Part shown: positions 46,889 to 60,443 of the stretch, piece by piece
How the letters are laid out: each line of letters opens with the position of its first letter
Numbering within the stretch: the first letter of the stretch is position 1
Translations under genes and position numbers: made by a program
Notes under the pieces: model-generated
Database searches by the model: none
The model's input: only the letters and a program-made list of their open reading frames with translations
What the model was told of the DNA's origin: nothing
DNA from: Pseudomonas maumuensis
Lineage (GTDB): Bacteria; Pseudomonadota; Gammaproteobacteria; Pseudomonadales; Pseudomonadaceae
Reading direction: 5' to 3'
Assembly (NCBI RefSeq): GCF_019139675.1
Contig: NZ_CP077077.1
Coordinates: forward strand, 4,092,001 to 4,156,000
DNA length: 64,000 bases

Positions 46889-47449
46889 TCAGCCATTACG
46901 CCCAATTGGATAAAACTCACCCCGACTCCAAACCCCAAGCCACAACTCACCATCGATCTCCCGCGCCACCGCCAATTCCACCAACTGATAGAACACATTG
47001 CGATGGATCAACGCCTCGAGATTCGCGCGCATCAGCACATACGGAGAAGGCTCTTGGGTAACCGGATCGAGCTCAACTCGCAGCGGATTAGCAGGCCCTG
47101 CCTCGATCTGGTCGTCGACATTACTGGTAAACCGCAGCACTTGCTGCTCCCCACTACCCTCGACATCCAGCAGTACGGCAACAAACGGCGCGTCATCGAC
47201 CCGGATCCCGACCCTCTCCACAGGCGTAACCAGGAAGTAGTCATCCCCGTCACGCCGAATGATGGTAGAGAACAACCGCACCATCGGCTTGCGCCCAATC
47301 GGCGTGCCCAGGTAGTACCAGGTACCGTCACGCGCGATTCGCATGTCGATGTCGCCGCAGAAATCCGGGTTCCACAGATGTACCGGGGGCAACCCCTTGT
47401 GCGCGGGGATCTGCGCCAGCAGATCGTTGGCCTTGCCGGAATCGCTCAT
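46889..47449 (-). CDS. DUF1285 family protein
   Basis: This 186-residue soluble protein matches DUF1285 by its core: VHLWNPDFCGDIDMRIARDG, then WYYLGTPIGRKPMVRLFSTI and DDYFLVTPVERVGIRVDDAP. Function unknown. It lies 11 bases after a DUF4823 lipoprotein gene on the same strand, so both are likely cotranscribed. A 14-base palindrome (TGATACGGGTATCA, 46878-46891) overlaps its stop and may help end the transcript. The 158-bp gap to the cupin gene shows nothing else. Confidence 0.88.
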   Translation of the reverse strand: MSDSGKANDLLAQIPAHKGLPPVHLWNPDFCGDIDMRIARDGTWYYLGTPIGRKPMVRLFSTIIRRDGDDYFLVTPVERVGIRVDDAPFVAVLLDVEGSGEQQVLRFTSNVDDQIEAGPANPLRVELDPVTQEPSPYVLMRANLEALIHRNVFYQLVELAVAREIDGELWLGVWSRGEFYPIGRNG

Positions 47450-47460
47450 GACACGCTCGC

Positions 47461-48066
47461 TCAGTTGCTCATGCCCAGAAGGCTACGAGCGTACTCGCGC
47501 ATCGGCGCGGCAAGCAAATCCTGCGGAGTGTTGTCGTGGAACGTCAACAAACCGCCGCGGCTCTTGATCCGCGCCGTGTCGATCAGGTAACGGGTGCTGG
47601 TCTCGATCAGCATCATCTGCACCACGCCACGGTCCCAGCCCAGGCGGTCGACGGCCTGCTCGTCATACCATTCGTCACCGTTGCCGATACGGTCGTCGGT
47701 GCGGGCGAAACGGGTGTACAGCACGTAATCGGCGCCGACCGAACGGGCTTCGGCGATCGCGTCCTCCAGCCCCAGGGGGCCTTGTGCACGGCGCACCAGC
47801 GGGAAGTACTCGACGAAACTCTTGAAGGCCTCCTCGGCCACTGCGTTCTGCCGTGGTACCGGCCCCTTGCCCGGTGGCACGAAGGCACCCTGGCCGATGA
47901 AGATGAACGAGTCCGGCTGCAAGCGGATCGACAGGGTACGGGTGGTGTCGCTGTGATCCAGCAGGCCCGCATCACTCATGTGGTAACGGACGCCCTCGCC
48001 CATATCGCTGACATTCATGCAACCGCCCAACGCCATCAGCGTCAGCAGCAAGACCAGGCTACGCAT
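47461..48066 (-). CDS. DUF4823 lipoprotein
   Basis: This 201-residue protein has a lipoprotein signal peptide MRSLVLLLTLMALGGC with the lipobox LGGC (Cys16). The rest (SVGADYVLYTRFARTDDRI, DTARIKSRGGLLTF) matches the DUF4823 family of pseudomonad lipoproteins. It is probably outer-membrane attached since the residue after Cys is Met, not Asp. A GGAGGAAAG precedes the ATG. Confidence 0.88.
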   Translation of the reverse strand: MRSLVLLLTLMALGGCMNVSDMGEGVRYHMSDAGLLDHSDTTRTLSIRLQPDSFIFIGQGAFVPPGKGPVPRQNAVAEEAFKSFVEYFPLVRRAQGPLGLEDAIAEARSVGADYVLYTRFARTDDRIGNGDEWYDEQAVDRLGWDRGVVQMMLIETSTRYLIDTARIKSRGGLLTFHDNTPQDLLAAPMREYARSLLGMSN

Positions 48067-48132
48067 CTTTCCTCCAGAAACCGGTGACGAAAAACCGGCG
48101 AATAGCCGCGGGATGCAGCTTTTGCGCCAGAG

Positions 48133-49101
48133 TCAGCCGCCGATCACCTTCATCACCATCACATCGCCGGAAAATGCCACATCCTGCTTGTCCGCCAGGG
48201 CCTTCACCAGTAGCCGCTGCAATGCCGGAAGCGCTTGATGACGGGGCTTATCGAGCAGGTCACCGACAAAGTGACGGTTACTCGACGACAGGCAACCATG
48301 CAGCCAGCCAGTGGACGACAGACGCAGGCGCGAACAACTGCGGCAGAATGGCACGCTCTCGTTGGCGATCACCCCGAAATGACCCTTGCCAGGAATGCGA
48401 TAGCGCAAGGCCGTGGCATCCAACGGGCGTGGCGCCTGTTCATAGGCATGGGACTGCCCGATCAGCGCCAGCAGTTGCTCCAGGCCTACGAACTGCTGCA
48501 GGAAAGCGTTGCCATCACGCGCCAGGTGGCCCATGCGCATCAGCTCGATGAAACGCAGCTCGTAGCCGCGCTCGAGGCAGTAATCGAGCAGCGGCAGCAC
48601 CTGGTCGAGGTTCTGCCCGCGCATGGGCACCATGTTGACCTTGATCGCCATCCCCGCGTCACTGGCCTGGGCCATGCCCGCCAGCACGCTGGCCAGGTCG
48701 CCGCCGCGGGCGATGCGGCGAAAGGCCGTGGCATCGAGAGTGTCGAGCGAGACGTTGAGCCGGCGGATACCGGCGTCGCGCAGCAGCGGCAGCTTGCGAG
48801 CGAGCAACTGGCCGTTGGTGGTCAGGCTGATGTCCCCGAGCCCCAGTCCCGCCACCGCGCCGAGGAAGGCCTCCAGGCGTGGGCTCACCAGCGGCTCGCC
48901 ACCGGTGATGCGCAACCGCTCCACCCCGGCCGCCTCGACCAGGTACGCCACGCCGCGGGCCAGGGCATCCGCCGTGAGCTCGTCCTGCGCCGCCACCAGG
49001 CGCTTGCCGTCAGGCACGCAGTAGGTGCAGGCATAGTTGCAGGCAGCAGTCAGGCTGACGCGCAGGTTGCGAAAGCGCCTGCCTTGACGATCGACGATCA
49101 T
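48133..49101 (-). CDS. moaA: GTP 3',8-cyclase MoaA-like radical SAM protein
   Basis: This is a 322-residue radical SAM enzyme. The first iron-sulfur cluster motif is CNYACTYC near residues 22-29, with ITGGEPLVSP for SAM binding. The second cluster cysteines are in FCRSCSRLRLSSTGWLHGC. The sequence ends in GG, the conserved tail of MoaA. MoaA makes the first intermediate of molybdopterin from GTP. No other moa genes are near, and pseudomonads often carry two copies, so this may be a second copy. Start at 49101; an extension to 49116 is possible. Confidence 0.88.
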   Translation of the reverse strand: MIVDRQGRRFRNLRVSLTAACNYACTYCVPDGKRLVAAQDELTADALARGVAYLVEAAGVERLRITGGEPLVSPRLEAFLGAVAGLGLGDISLTTNGQLLARKLPLLRDAGIRRLNVSLDTLDATAFRRIARGGDLASVLAGMAQASDAGMAIKVNMVPMRGQNLDQVLPLLDYCLERGYELRFIELMRMGHLARDGNAFLQQFVGLEQLLALIGQSHAYEQAPRPLDATALRYRIPGKGHFGVIANESVPFCRSCSRLRLSSTGWLHGCLSSSNRHFVGDLLDKPRHQALPALQRLLVKALADKQDVAFSGDVMVMKVIGG

Positions 49102-49229
49102 GGATGACTCCGGCATGGATGAATCGGGCCGGCAAAACCTGACTCAAAAATCAGGTTTTTGCAAGCCTTCCTGTCGAAGCCTTGAAGCGAGGATGCCTGG
49201 CGAAGGTCGACAGGCATCTTGCGAGGGCT

Positions 49230-49865
49230 TTAGTTCGCGCCTTCCGGATCGCGCTTGCGCTTGTTGCCCATGCGCACGCCGATGTCCATGAGGAACTGGA
49301 AGAAGCCCTCCTGGTCCTCGAGCACGTTGCTCCAGAACGGCGAGTGATACAGCGCCACGGCGCCATGGACCAGGGCCCAGGCCGCGCAATAATGGAAGTA
49401 TGGCGGCACGTCCTCGAGCTTGCCCTCGCTGATGCGCCCCTTGATCAATTGTGTGAGGCGGTCGAAGTTGGAGGCACGGATGCTGTGCAACTGCTCGACC
49501 ATTTCCGGCACCTGGTTGCCCTTGACTACCTTTTCTTCCAGGCGGTCGAACAGCCGGTAACGCTGCGGGTCGCGCATGCGGAACTCGAAGTAGGCGCGCG
49601 ACAGGGCTTCCTTGTCGCGGTCGACGTCAGCCGAGTGCAGCAGCGCATTCAGGTCGCGCTCGTAGTCGAGCATCAGGCGCAGGTAGATCTCCGCCTTGGA
49701 CTTGAAGTGCTTGTAGATCGTGCCTTTGCCGATGCCCACGGCGTCGGCGATCATCTCGACGGTGACGCTGTCTTCACCTTGTTCGAGAAACAGCTTGAGC
49801 GCCGTGTCGAGGATCTCTTGTTCGCGACGGCGAAACTCACGGACCTTGCGAGGTTCTTTCTGCAT
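49230..49865 (-). CDS. TetR-family transcriptional regulator
   Basis: This is a 211-residue protein. The N-terminal helix-turn-helix is ILDTALKLFLEQGEDSVTVE followed by IADAVGIGKGTIYKHFKSKA. The C-terminal half is a regulatory domain with a basic tail. It is divergent from a class V aminotransferase gene with 73 bp between, so it may control that gene. Ligand unknown. Confidence 0.9.
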   Translation of the reverse strand: MQKEPRKVREFRRREQEILDTALKLFLEQGEDSVTVEMIADAVGIGKGTIYKHFKSKAEIYLRLMLDYERDLNALLHSADVDRDKEALSRAYFEFRMRDPQRYRLFDRLEEKVVKGNQVPEMVEQLHSIRASNFDRLTQLIKGRISEGKLEDVPPYFHYCAAWALVHGAVALYHSPFWSNVLEDQEGFFQFLMDIGVRMGNKRKRDPEGAN

Positions 49866-49938
49866 AAGAAGGACTGGGATGACAATCGAAGCGGATTATT
49901 ATGCCTAACTGGCGGCAAAATGCACGGATCTTCCAACC

Positions 49939-51072
49939 ATGTCTGTGTTTCTTGATGAGTTCGAGCAGGCCCCGGGCCTGTGTTACCTGAACCACGCGGC
50001 AATCGGCCCCTGGCCACGCCGGGCCGCCGAGGCCGTGGCAAGCTTCGCCCGTGACAATGTGCGCCTGGGTGCCAGCGGTTATCCGGCCTGGCTGGCCACC
50101 GAGCGACGCCTGCGCGAACGCCTGGCACGCCTGCTCAATGCCCCCACCAGCGGCGATATCGCCCTGGTGGGCAACACCTCCCAGGCGCTGTCGCTGGTGG
50201 CCTTCGGCCTGGACTGGCAGCCCGGCGACCAAGTCATCATCAGCGACGAGGAGTTCCCCTCCAACCGCGTGGTCTGGCAAGCGCTGGCCAACCATGGCGT
50301 CGAGGTGGTCGAGGCGAGCCTGGCCGGCGCCGACCCGGAAGCGGCGTTGCTCGCCGCCTGCGGTCCCCGGGCGCGACTGCTCTCGGTCAGCGCCGTGCAG
50401 TTCGCCAGCGGCCTGCGCCTGGACCTGGCACGCCTCGGCGTCGCCTGCCGCCGGCGCGGCGTGCTGTTGTGCATCGACGCCATCCAGCAGATGGGCGCCC
50501 TGCCCTTCGATGTACAGCGTTATCAGTGCGACTTCGCCATGGCCGACGGCCACAAGTGGATGCTCGGTCCAGAAGGGCTGGGCGTGTTCTATTGCCGTAG
50601 CGAACTGCGCAGGCAGTTGAAACTGCACGCCTACGGCTGGCACATGCTGGAACACCTCGGCGACTTCGAGCGCCGCGAGTGGCAACCGGCACGCAGTGCG
50701 CGGCGCTTCGAATGCGGCAGCCCGAACATGCTCGGCGCCTGCGCGCTGGAAGCGAGCCTGTCGCTGCTGGAAGATGTGGGCATGGCGGTGGTCGCCGAAC
50801 AGTTGGGGCTGCGGGTCGAGCAACTGCATCAAGGTTTACTGGCGATCCCCGGCGTGCAGATGCACAGCCCTGCTGATTCTTCACGGCGGGCAGGGATCGT
50901 CAGCTTCAGCATCGATGGCCACGCCAACGCCGACATTTATCGAGCCTTGGGCAGCAAGGGGGTCATTTGCGCCCTGCGCGGCCCGGGCGTGCGGTTTTCC
51001 CCACATTTCTATACCGACCAGCGCCTGATCGACGAAGTACTGCGCCAGGTTCGCCAATTGGCAATGCATTGA
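49939..51072 (+). CDS. Class V PLP-dependent aminotransferase/cysteine-desulfurase-like
   Basis: This 377-residue protein has the N-terminal fold signature LCYLNHAAIGPWPRRAAEAV. The PLP lysine is in MADGHKWMLGPEGLGVFYC. GNTSQALSLVAFGL and CIDAIQQMGALPFDV bind the cofactor. No loop cysteine typical of IscS-type desulfurases was evident, so aminotransferase or lyase chemistry is more likely. It is divergent from a TetR regulator. Confidence 0.88.
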   Translation: MSVFLDEFEQAPGLCYLNHAAIGPWPRRAAEAVASFARDNVRLGASGYPAWLATERRLRERLARLLNAPTSGDIALVGNTSQALSLVAFGLDWQPGDQVIISDEEFPSNRVVWQALANHGVEVVEASLAGADPEAALLAACGPRARLLSVSAVQFASGLRLDLARLGVACRRRGVLLCIDAIQQMGALPFDVQRYQCDFAMADGHKWMLGPEGLGVFYCRSELRRQLKLHAYGWHMLEHLGDFERREWQPARSARRFECGSPNMLGACALEASLSLLEDVGMAVVAEQLGLRVEQLHQGLLAIPGVQMHSPADSSRRAGIVSFSIDGHANADIYRALGSKGVICALRGPGVRFSPHFYTDQRLIDEVLRQVRQLAMH

Positions 51073-51161
51073 TCGCGCAAGGGGCTGCGCACGTATTCCA
51101 AATCTGTTTAAAAAACGATCAACAGCCGCTGGCAGCGCGCCAATCCTGGCCAATACTTCAA

Positions 51162-51283
51162 GTGTTGGCGCGGCACATCCCCCCCAAGTGGTGCGCCAAT
51201 AAAGGTGCCCAGGGACCGTGTACCTTTGTTTTACTCCTAATGGTCTTAACCCGGATTCCCCCCCCAGAACCCGGGTTTTTTTT
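51162..51283 (+). ncRNA. rgsA: Structured small RNA, probably RgsA (P16)
   Basis: About 120 bases fold into three stems. TTGGCGC/GCGCCAA (51165-51203) is the first and AAAGGT/ACCTTT (about 51206-51233) the second. The last is AACCCGG/CCGGGTT followed by eight T. A CAATACT (51151-51157) sits at -10 distance and resembles RpoS promoters. In P. aeruginosa the RpoS-dependent sRNA RgsA lies next to tatD in the same setting, from memory. No reading frame of note is present. The 5' end is estimated. Confidence 0.65.
51248..51283 (+). terminator. Rho-independent terminator of the RgsA-like RNA
   Basis: AACCCGG pairs with CCGGGTT around a C-rich loop and is followed by TTTTTTTT. It is a strong intrinsic terminator on the plus strand, right before the convergent tatD stop. 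Confidence 0.85.
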
Positions 51284-51315
51284 GTCCGGGCCTCAAGCTT
51301 TGGAGGGTGGAATAC

Positions 51316-52098
51316 TCAGGCCACCCGCGCCAGCGGGAACAAGCGCTTGAAGTTCTCGGTGGTCTGCCCGGCCAGTTGCTCATAGCTCACTCCGCGCAAC
51401 GACGCCACGTACTCGGCCACTTCCCGCACGTATTGCGGCAGGTTCGGCTTGCCGCGGTGCGGGATCGGTGCCAGGTACGGCGAGTCGGTCTCCACCAGCA
51501 GGCGGTCCACCGGCACCTGCCGGGCCACCTCGCGCAGGGCATCGGCATTACGGAAGGTGACGATGCCGGACAACGAGATGTAATAACCCAGGTCCAGCGC
51601 GGCCTTGGCCATCGGCCAGTCCTCGGTGAAGCAATGCAGCACACCGGCCTGGGGCAGGCTGGCCTCGCGCAGCAGCGCCAGGGTGTCCTCGCGGGCCGCA
51701 CGGGTGTGGACGATGACCGGCTTGCCGGTCTGCCGAGAGGCTTCCAGGTGCAGGCGGAACGAAGCCTGCTGCAACTCGGCGGCTTCCGGCTCGTAGTGGT
51801 AGTCCAGGCCCGTTTCGCCAATGGCCACCACGTGCGGGTGGGCCAGTTCACGCAACAGCCACTCCAGGGCCGGCGTCTCACCGGGCGCCAGGTCGAGCGG
51901 ATGCACGCCTACCGAGCAGTCGACATCGGCGTAACGCTCGCTCAACGCCTTGACCGCCCCGGCATTCTCGGCACTGACGCCAATGCACAGGAAATGCCCC
52001 ACCCCACGCTCGCGGGCCGCCTGCAGGGCGGCGTCGAGGGAACCCTGGTGGGCACTGAGATCGAGACGGTCGAGGTGGCAATGGGAATCTACGAGCAT
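51316..52098 (-). CDS. TatD-family metal-dependent DNase/hydrolase
   Basis: This is a 260-residue TIM-barrel hydrolase. Metal ligands are in MLVDSHCHLD, IGETGLDYHYE, VIVHTRAA, HCFTEDW and LVETDSPYLAP. The family includes 3'-5' DNases linked to DNA turnover and repair; in this operon the member corresponds to YcfH. The start at 52098 is the family start, and the extension to 52191 is out of pattern. It follows holB after only 34 bp. Confidence 0.93.
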   Translation of the reverse strand: MLVDSHCHLDRLDLSAHQGSLDAALQAARERGVGHFLCIGVSAENAGAVKALSERYADVDCSVGVHPLDLAPGETPALEWLLRELAHPHVVAIGETGLDYHYEPEAAELQQASFRLHLEASRQTGKPVIVHTRAAREDTLALLREASLPQAGVLHCFTEDWPMAKAALDLGYYISLSGIVTFRNADALREVARQVPVDRLLVETDSPYLAPIPHRGKPNLPQYVREVAEYVASLRGVSYEQLAGQTTENFKRLFPLARVA

Positions 52099-52132
52099 GG
52101 GAACACGACACACATATAGGAAACGGTGGAAA

Positions 52133-54916
<2,784 letters not shown>

Positions 54917-54919
54917 GAA

Positions 54920-55734
54920 TCAGGTATCCAGTAACGTACGGGCAACGGCCTGCAGTTTACGGGTGAGCGGCCCTGCCGGCCAGTTCAGCGCGGCGAATTC
55001 ACGCACGGGCCAGATGCCGTAGACACTGTTGCAGACGAATACCTCATCGGCCTGCTCCAGCGCCTCCATCGGCAAGTCCCGCACCTGCGTGGGGATACCC
55101 AGCAGCGCAGCCTGTTCCAGCAATGCCGCGCGCATCACCCCAGCCACGCCGCAACGGCTCAGGTCGGCGGTGACCAATACCCCGTCCCGCACCAGGAACA
55201 GGTTGCTGTACACCCCTTCGATCACCCGCCCTTGGCCGTCACGCATCAAGCCTTCGGCAAACGCGCTGTCCTGCCATTCGGCACGGGCCAGCACCTGCTC
55301 GAGGCGGTTGAGGTGTTTGAGCCCAGCCAGCAGCGGTTGTTCCGCAAGGCGCGTCTCACAGGGAAACAGCCGCACGCCGAACTCGGCATGCTGCGCCGGG
55401 TAGGCCGGCAAGGGGCCGCCTTGCAGGATACGCCGTGCCTGCGCGCCGGCCAGCGGGGCATAGCCGCGCTGGCTGTCGCCGCGGGTCAGGATCAGCTTGG
55501 CGACGCCTTCGCCCTGTTGCCGGGCGAATTGCAACAGTTCATTGCGAACCAGCGTCAAGTCGGCTTCGATCGCCAGGCGCTGGCACCCCAGCGCCAGGCG
55601 GTCGAAATGCTGTGCGAGCAGGCTGGGCCTGCCGCCGCGCACCGCGATGGTCTCGAACAGGCCATCGCCGTAGGCCAGGCCACGGTTCTGCAGATTGACC
55701 GCAGCCGCGTCCTGGCCATCGATCCAGCTGAGCA

Positions 55735-55735
<1 letters not shown>
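54920..55735 (-). CDS. pabC: Aminodeoxychorismate lyase
   Basis: This 271-residue class IV PLP enzyme makes p-aminobenzoate for folate. RGLAYGDGLFETI is at the N-terminus. The PLP lysine lies in AGLKHLNRLEQVLARAEW, and EGVYSNLFLVRDG follows. The start shares one base with the fabF stop (TGATG). Its place between fabF and mltG is the usual one in gamma-proteobacteria. Confidence 0.94.
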
Positions 55736-56979
<1,244 letters not shown>

Positions 56980-57081
56980 AGTACTCTCCTCATTTCCAAA
57001 TAACAGAGTCTCTTGCCAGGGCACTGACGACGCCAATGGCCTAGCAACAGACTCCGGTGATTATTCCATCGCTTGCAAAGA

Positions 57082-57116
57082 AAAAACCGCACGCCGGCGA
57101 CGGCAGTGCGGTTTTT
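57082..57116 (-). terminator. Hairpin between acpP and fabF
   Basis: A perfect eleven-base-pair stem (AAAAACCGCAC with GTGCGGTTTTT) encloses a 13-base loop. Flanking A and T runs let it work in both directions. It lies 28 bases after acpP, so acpP can be made in excess over fabF by partial termination. Confidence 0.75.
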
Positions 57117-57144
57117 CTCGACAAGAAACGTCGACTACTGCGTC

Positions 57145-57381
57145 TTAGCCCTGGTGAGAGTTGACGTAGTCGATAGCCGCTTGGACGGTAGTGATCTTCT
57201 CGGCTTCTTCGTCAGGAATTTCGGTCTCGAATTCCTCTTCCAGAGCCATCACCAGCTCAACGGTGTCAAGCGAATCGGCACCCAGGTCCTCAACGAAGGA
57301 AGATTCGTTCTTCACTTCCTCTTCCTTGACGCCCAGTTGCTCGGCGACGATTTTCTTGACGCGTTCTTCGATGGTGCTCAT
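57145..57381 (-). CDS. acpP: Acyl carrier protein
   Basis: This is a 78-residue acidic protein. The phosphopantetheine serine is Ser37 in [14 protein letters not shown]. It carries growing acyl chains for fatty acid, phospholipid and lipid A synthesis. An AGGAG precedes the ATG. It lies in a 204-bp gap-separated position after fabG with its own likely promoter. Confidence 0.98.
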   Translation of the reverse strand: MSTIEERVKKIVAEQLGVKEEEVKNESSFVEDLGADSLDTVELVMALEEEFETEIPDEEAEKITTVQAAIDYVNSHQG

Positions 57382-57434
57382 ACCTAGTTTTCACTCCTAA
57401 TGGACATATGTCAGGCAGCTGGCCGGTGACCAAG

Positions 57435-57460
57435 TTTATAGGAAGGCGCCTGCTTTTCAA
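57435..57460 (-). promoter_or_regulatory. Probable acpP promoter
   Basis: On the minus strand TTGAAA (57460-57455) is followed 14 bases later by TATAAA (57440-57435), or by TAAACT at 16 bases. It is 54 or more bases upstream of acpP in an otherwise gene-free gap of 204 bp. Confidence 0.45.
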
Positions 57461-57585
57461 GCGTAACGCACCTTCCACCAAGCCACCGGGCCCTCTGCCC
57501 GGAATCTGGTTGCAGCTTTATAACGGATTTTAGGCTCGGTGTATGACTCTTTTTTGAAGCTATCCGTCACATTGAGTTGCGGTGT

Positions 57586-58326
57586 TTACATGTACATCCC
57601 GCCGTTCACCGGCACGGTGGCGCCAGTTACATAGGCTGCGCCGTCGGAGGCCAGGAAGGAAACCACTTTCGCGATCTCTTCGGCCTGGCCCAGGCGACCC
57701 AGCGGAATTTCCTTCTGCAATGCCTCGCGCTGCGCTTCTGGCAGCTCACGGGTCATGTCAGTGTCGATGAAGCCTGGGGTCACCGAGTTGACGGTGATGC
57801 CACGCGAGCCCACTTCACGAGCCAAGGCACGGCTGAAGCCCTCCAGGCCGGCCTTGGCGGCAGCATAGTTGGCCTGACCGGCGTTGCCCATAGCGCCCAC
57901 CACCGAGCCGATGCTGATGATACGACCCCAGCGAGCCTTGGTCATGCCGCGCAGCACGCCCTTGGACAGACGGTAGAGGCTGTTGAGGTTGGTATCGATC
58001 ACGTCGAACCACTCGTCATCCTTCATGCGCAGCATGAGGTTGTCGCGGGTGATGCCGGCGTTATTGACCAGGATGGCCGGTGCGCCGAACTGCTCGCCGA
58101 TGGCGCCCAGCACCGCGTCCACGGACTCGGCACTGGTGACGTTCAGCTCAAGGCCAGTACCCGCAATACCGTGCTCTTTCAGGGTGGCGGCGATACGCTC
58201 GGCACCGGAAGCAGTGGTGGCGGTACCGATCACGGTCGCGCCCTGGCGGCCCAGCTCGAGGGCGATAGCCTGGCCGATACCACGGCTGGCGCCGGTGACC
58301 AGTGCAACTTTACCTTGCAGGCTCAT
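57586..58326 (-). CDS. fabG: 3-oxoacyl-ACP reductase
   Basis: This is a 246-residue short-chain dehydrogenase. The NADPH loop is VTGASRGIGQAIALEL. NNAGITRDNL and the catalytic Ser/Tyr/Lys in ISIGSVVG and NYAAAKAGLEGF follow. It reduces beta-ketoacyl-ACP. The start at 58326 (MSLQGKVALVTGASRG) is the family start, 16 bases after fabD. Confidence 0.97.
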   Translation of the reverse strand: MSLQGKVALVTGASRGIGQAIALELGRQGATVIGTATTASGAERIAATLKEHGIAGTGLELNVTSAESVDAVLGAIGEQFGAPAILVNNAGITRDNLMLRMKDDEWFDVIDTNLNSLYRLSKGVLRGMTKARWGRIISIGSVVGAMGNAGQANYAAAKAGLEGFSRALAREVGSRGITVNSVTPGFIDTDMTRELPEAQREALQKEIPLGRLGQAEEIAKVVSFLASDGAAYVTGATVPVNGGMYM

Positions 58327-58342
58327 GCAAGCTTCTCCGAAT

Positions 58343-59281
58343 TCAGGCCAGCGCCGCACGGGTGGCGGCGACAGCGTCTGGGGTGTTGAGGTTGTAGGTG
58401 GTCACGCCTTCGGCGCAACGCTTGTTCAGGCCAGCCAGGACCTTGCCCGGGCCGCATTCGACCAGGTTCACCGCACCGCGCTCGGCCAAGGCCTGCACGC
58501 ACTCGACCCAGCGTACCGGCTGGTACAACTGCGCCAGCAGATCCTGCTTGAGGGCATCGAGGTCGGCGGCGATGGCCGCGGTGACGTTCTGCACCACCGG
58601 GATCTGCGGCGCTTTCCATTCGATGGCGTTGACCGACTCGGCGAAACGCTCGGCAGCCGGCTTCATCAGGGCGCAGTGCGACGGCACGCTGACCGCCAGC
58701 GGCAGGGCGCGCTTGGCACCTTTGGCTTTGCACAGCTCGATGGCACGATCCACGGCAGCCTTGTTGCCGGCGATGACCACCTGACCCGGCGAGTTGAAGT
58801 TCACCGCGCTGACCACTTCGTCTTCGGCGGCTTCGGCGCAAATCTCGACCACAACGGCGTCGTCCAGGCCAAGGATGGCGGCCATGGCACCATGGCCGGC
58901 AGGCACAGCCTCCTGCATCAGCTGGCCACGGCGCTCGACCAGGCGTACGGCATCTTTCAGCGATAGGCTGCCAGCGGCGACCAGGGCGCTGTATTCACCC
59001 AGGCTGTGCCCGGCGACGAAGGCCGGCTGCGCGCCACCCTCTTCCAGCCACAGACGCCACAAGGCGATGGAGGCAGTCAGAATGGCCGGCTGGGTCTTGT
59101 CGGTCTGGTTGAGTTGTTCTTCCGGGCCTTCCTGGACCAGTTTCCACAGGTCGTAGCCCAGGGCCTCGGACGCTTCCTTGAAGGTCTCGACGATTACCGG
59201 TTTTTCGGCGCCCAGCTCTGCGAGCATGCCCAGCGACTGGGAACCTTGACCAGGAAAGACGAATGCGAGGGATGCAGACAT
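58343..59281 (-). CDS. fabD: Malonyl-CoA:ACP transacylase
   Basis: This 312-residue enzyme moves malonyl groups from CoA to ACP. It starts MSASLAFVFPGQGSQSLGML. The catalytic Ser is in AGHSLGEYSALVAAG and the His in VSVPSHCALM. Ends with GPGKVLAGLNKR. The start at 59281 is the family start; the frame extending to 59392 is spurious. Confidence 0.97.
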   Translation of the reverse strand: MSASLAFVFPGQGSQSLGMLAELGAEKPVIVETFKEASEALGYDLWKLVQEGPEEQLNQTDKTQPAILTASIALWRLWLEEGGAQPAFVAGHSLGEYSALVAAGSLSLKDAVRLVERRGQLMQEAVPAGHGAMAAILGLDDAVVVEICAEAAEDEVVSAVNFNSPGQVVIAGNKAAVDRAIELCKAKGAKRALPLAVSVPSHCALMKPAAERFAESVNAIEWKAPQIPVVQNVTAAIAADLDALKQDLLAQLYQPVRWVECVQALAERGAVNLVECGPGKVLAGLNKRCAEGVTTYNLNTPDAVAATRAALA

Positions 59282-59429
59282 TGAACAAGCCCTTATGATC
59301 TTGTCGTCGGATAGGGTGCGCCGGGCCGCGGGCCAGACGCGCAATCTGAAAGCTTGGATGGAACGGCGGACCAAGCGGTCACATTTAAGCACTTCATCGC
59401 GGATATGCCTAAGACCTGTTTTGGCCGCA

Positions 59430-60440
59430 TCACGGCAACAGGTCTTCGAGACGCCCGTGCAAACGCTGCGGCAGGTTCTCCTGGATCTCGATCAGCGCCC
59501 GCTGGATCGCGCTCTGCAAACCCTGCACACCCGCCGAGCCGTGACTCTTGATGACGATACCCTGCAGCCCCAGAAAACTCGCACCATTGTGTCGCGCCGG
59601 CGCCAGGTCGGCCTGCAGGCGCTTGAGCAACGGCATGGCCATGGCCCCAGCCGCCCGCGCCAACAGCCCGCCACGGAACAACGCCTCGATGCGCGCACCG
59701 ATCATGGTCGCCAGGCCTTCGCTGGACTTGAGCAGGATATTGCCGACGAAACCGTCGCATACCACCACGTCCGCCTCGCCTCGATACAAACCATCACCCT
59801 CGACGAAGCCGATGTAGTTTAGCCCCCGAGCACTCTGCAACAGGCTGGCGGCCAGCTTGACCTGCTGATTGCCCTTGATGTCCTCGGTACCGATATTGAG
59901 CAGCGCCACCCGCGGCCGATGCACGCCCAAGGCCTGAGCGGCCACCGAGCCCATCACGGCGAACTGGTAGAGGTTTTCCGCGCTGCAGTCGACGTTGGCG
60001 CCAAGGTCAAGCAGCTGGCAGTAGCCGGCCTGGGTCGGGATCGCCGCCACCATCGCCGGGCGATCGATACCGGGCAAGGTCTTGAGCACGAAACGCGACA
60101 AGGCCATGAGCGCGCCGGTATTGCCGGCACTCACGCAGGCCTGGGCCTTGCCGTCCCGCACCAGCTCGAGGGCGATGCGCATCGACGAGTCCGGCTTGCC
60201 CCGCAACGCTTGCGATGGCCGCTCGTCCATGCCGATCACTTCGCTGGCCGCGACAATCTGCAGGCGCGCGCGATCCGCAGCCGCGAGGCCGCCGACAAGA
60301 TCTTCAAGGAGGGAGGGTTGACCGACGAGGGTCAGGTGCAGCGAGGGGGTAGCCGATAGGCAGGCAATGCTAGCCTGGACAATGCTGCGGGGACCGAAGT
60401 CCCCGCCCATTGCGTCGATCGCGATGATCTGAGCGGACAA
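59430..60440 (-). CDS. plsX: Phosphate acyltransferase PlsX
   Basis: This 336-residue enzyme forms acyl-phosphate from acyl-ACP for phospholipid synthesis. Signatures are [28 protein letters not shown] and [12 protein letters not shown], with [15 protein letters not shown]. The start is TTG 60440, three bases after the rpmF stop. The ribosome site is weak, so expression may depend on rpmF translation. Confidence 0.96.
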   Translation of the reverse strand: MSAQIIAIDAMGGDFGPRSIVQASIACLSATPSLHLTLVGQPSLLEDLVGGLAAADRARLQIVAASEVIGMDERPSQALRGKPDSSMRIALELVRDGKAQACVSAGNTGALMALSRFVLKTLPGIDRPAMVAAIPTQAGYCQLLDLGANVDCSAENLYQFAVMGSVAAQALGVHRPRVALLNIGTEDIKGNQQVKLAASLLQSARGLNYIGFVEGDGLYRGEADVVVCDGFVGNILLKSSEGLATMIGARIEALFRGGLLARAAGAMAMPLLKRLQADLAPARHNGASFLGLQGIVIKSHGSAGVQGLQSAIQRALIEIQENLPQRLHGRLEDLLP

Positions 60441-60443
60441 GGA

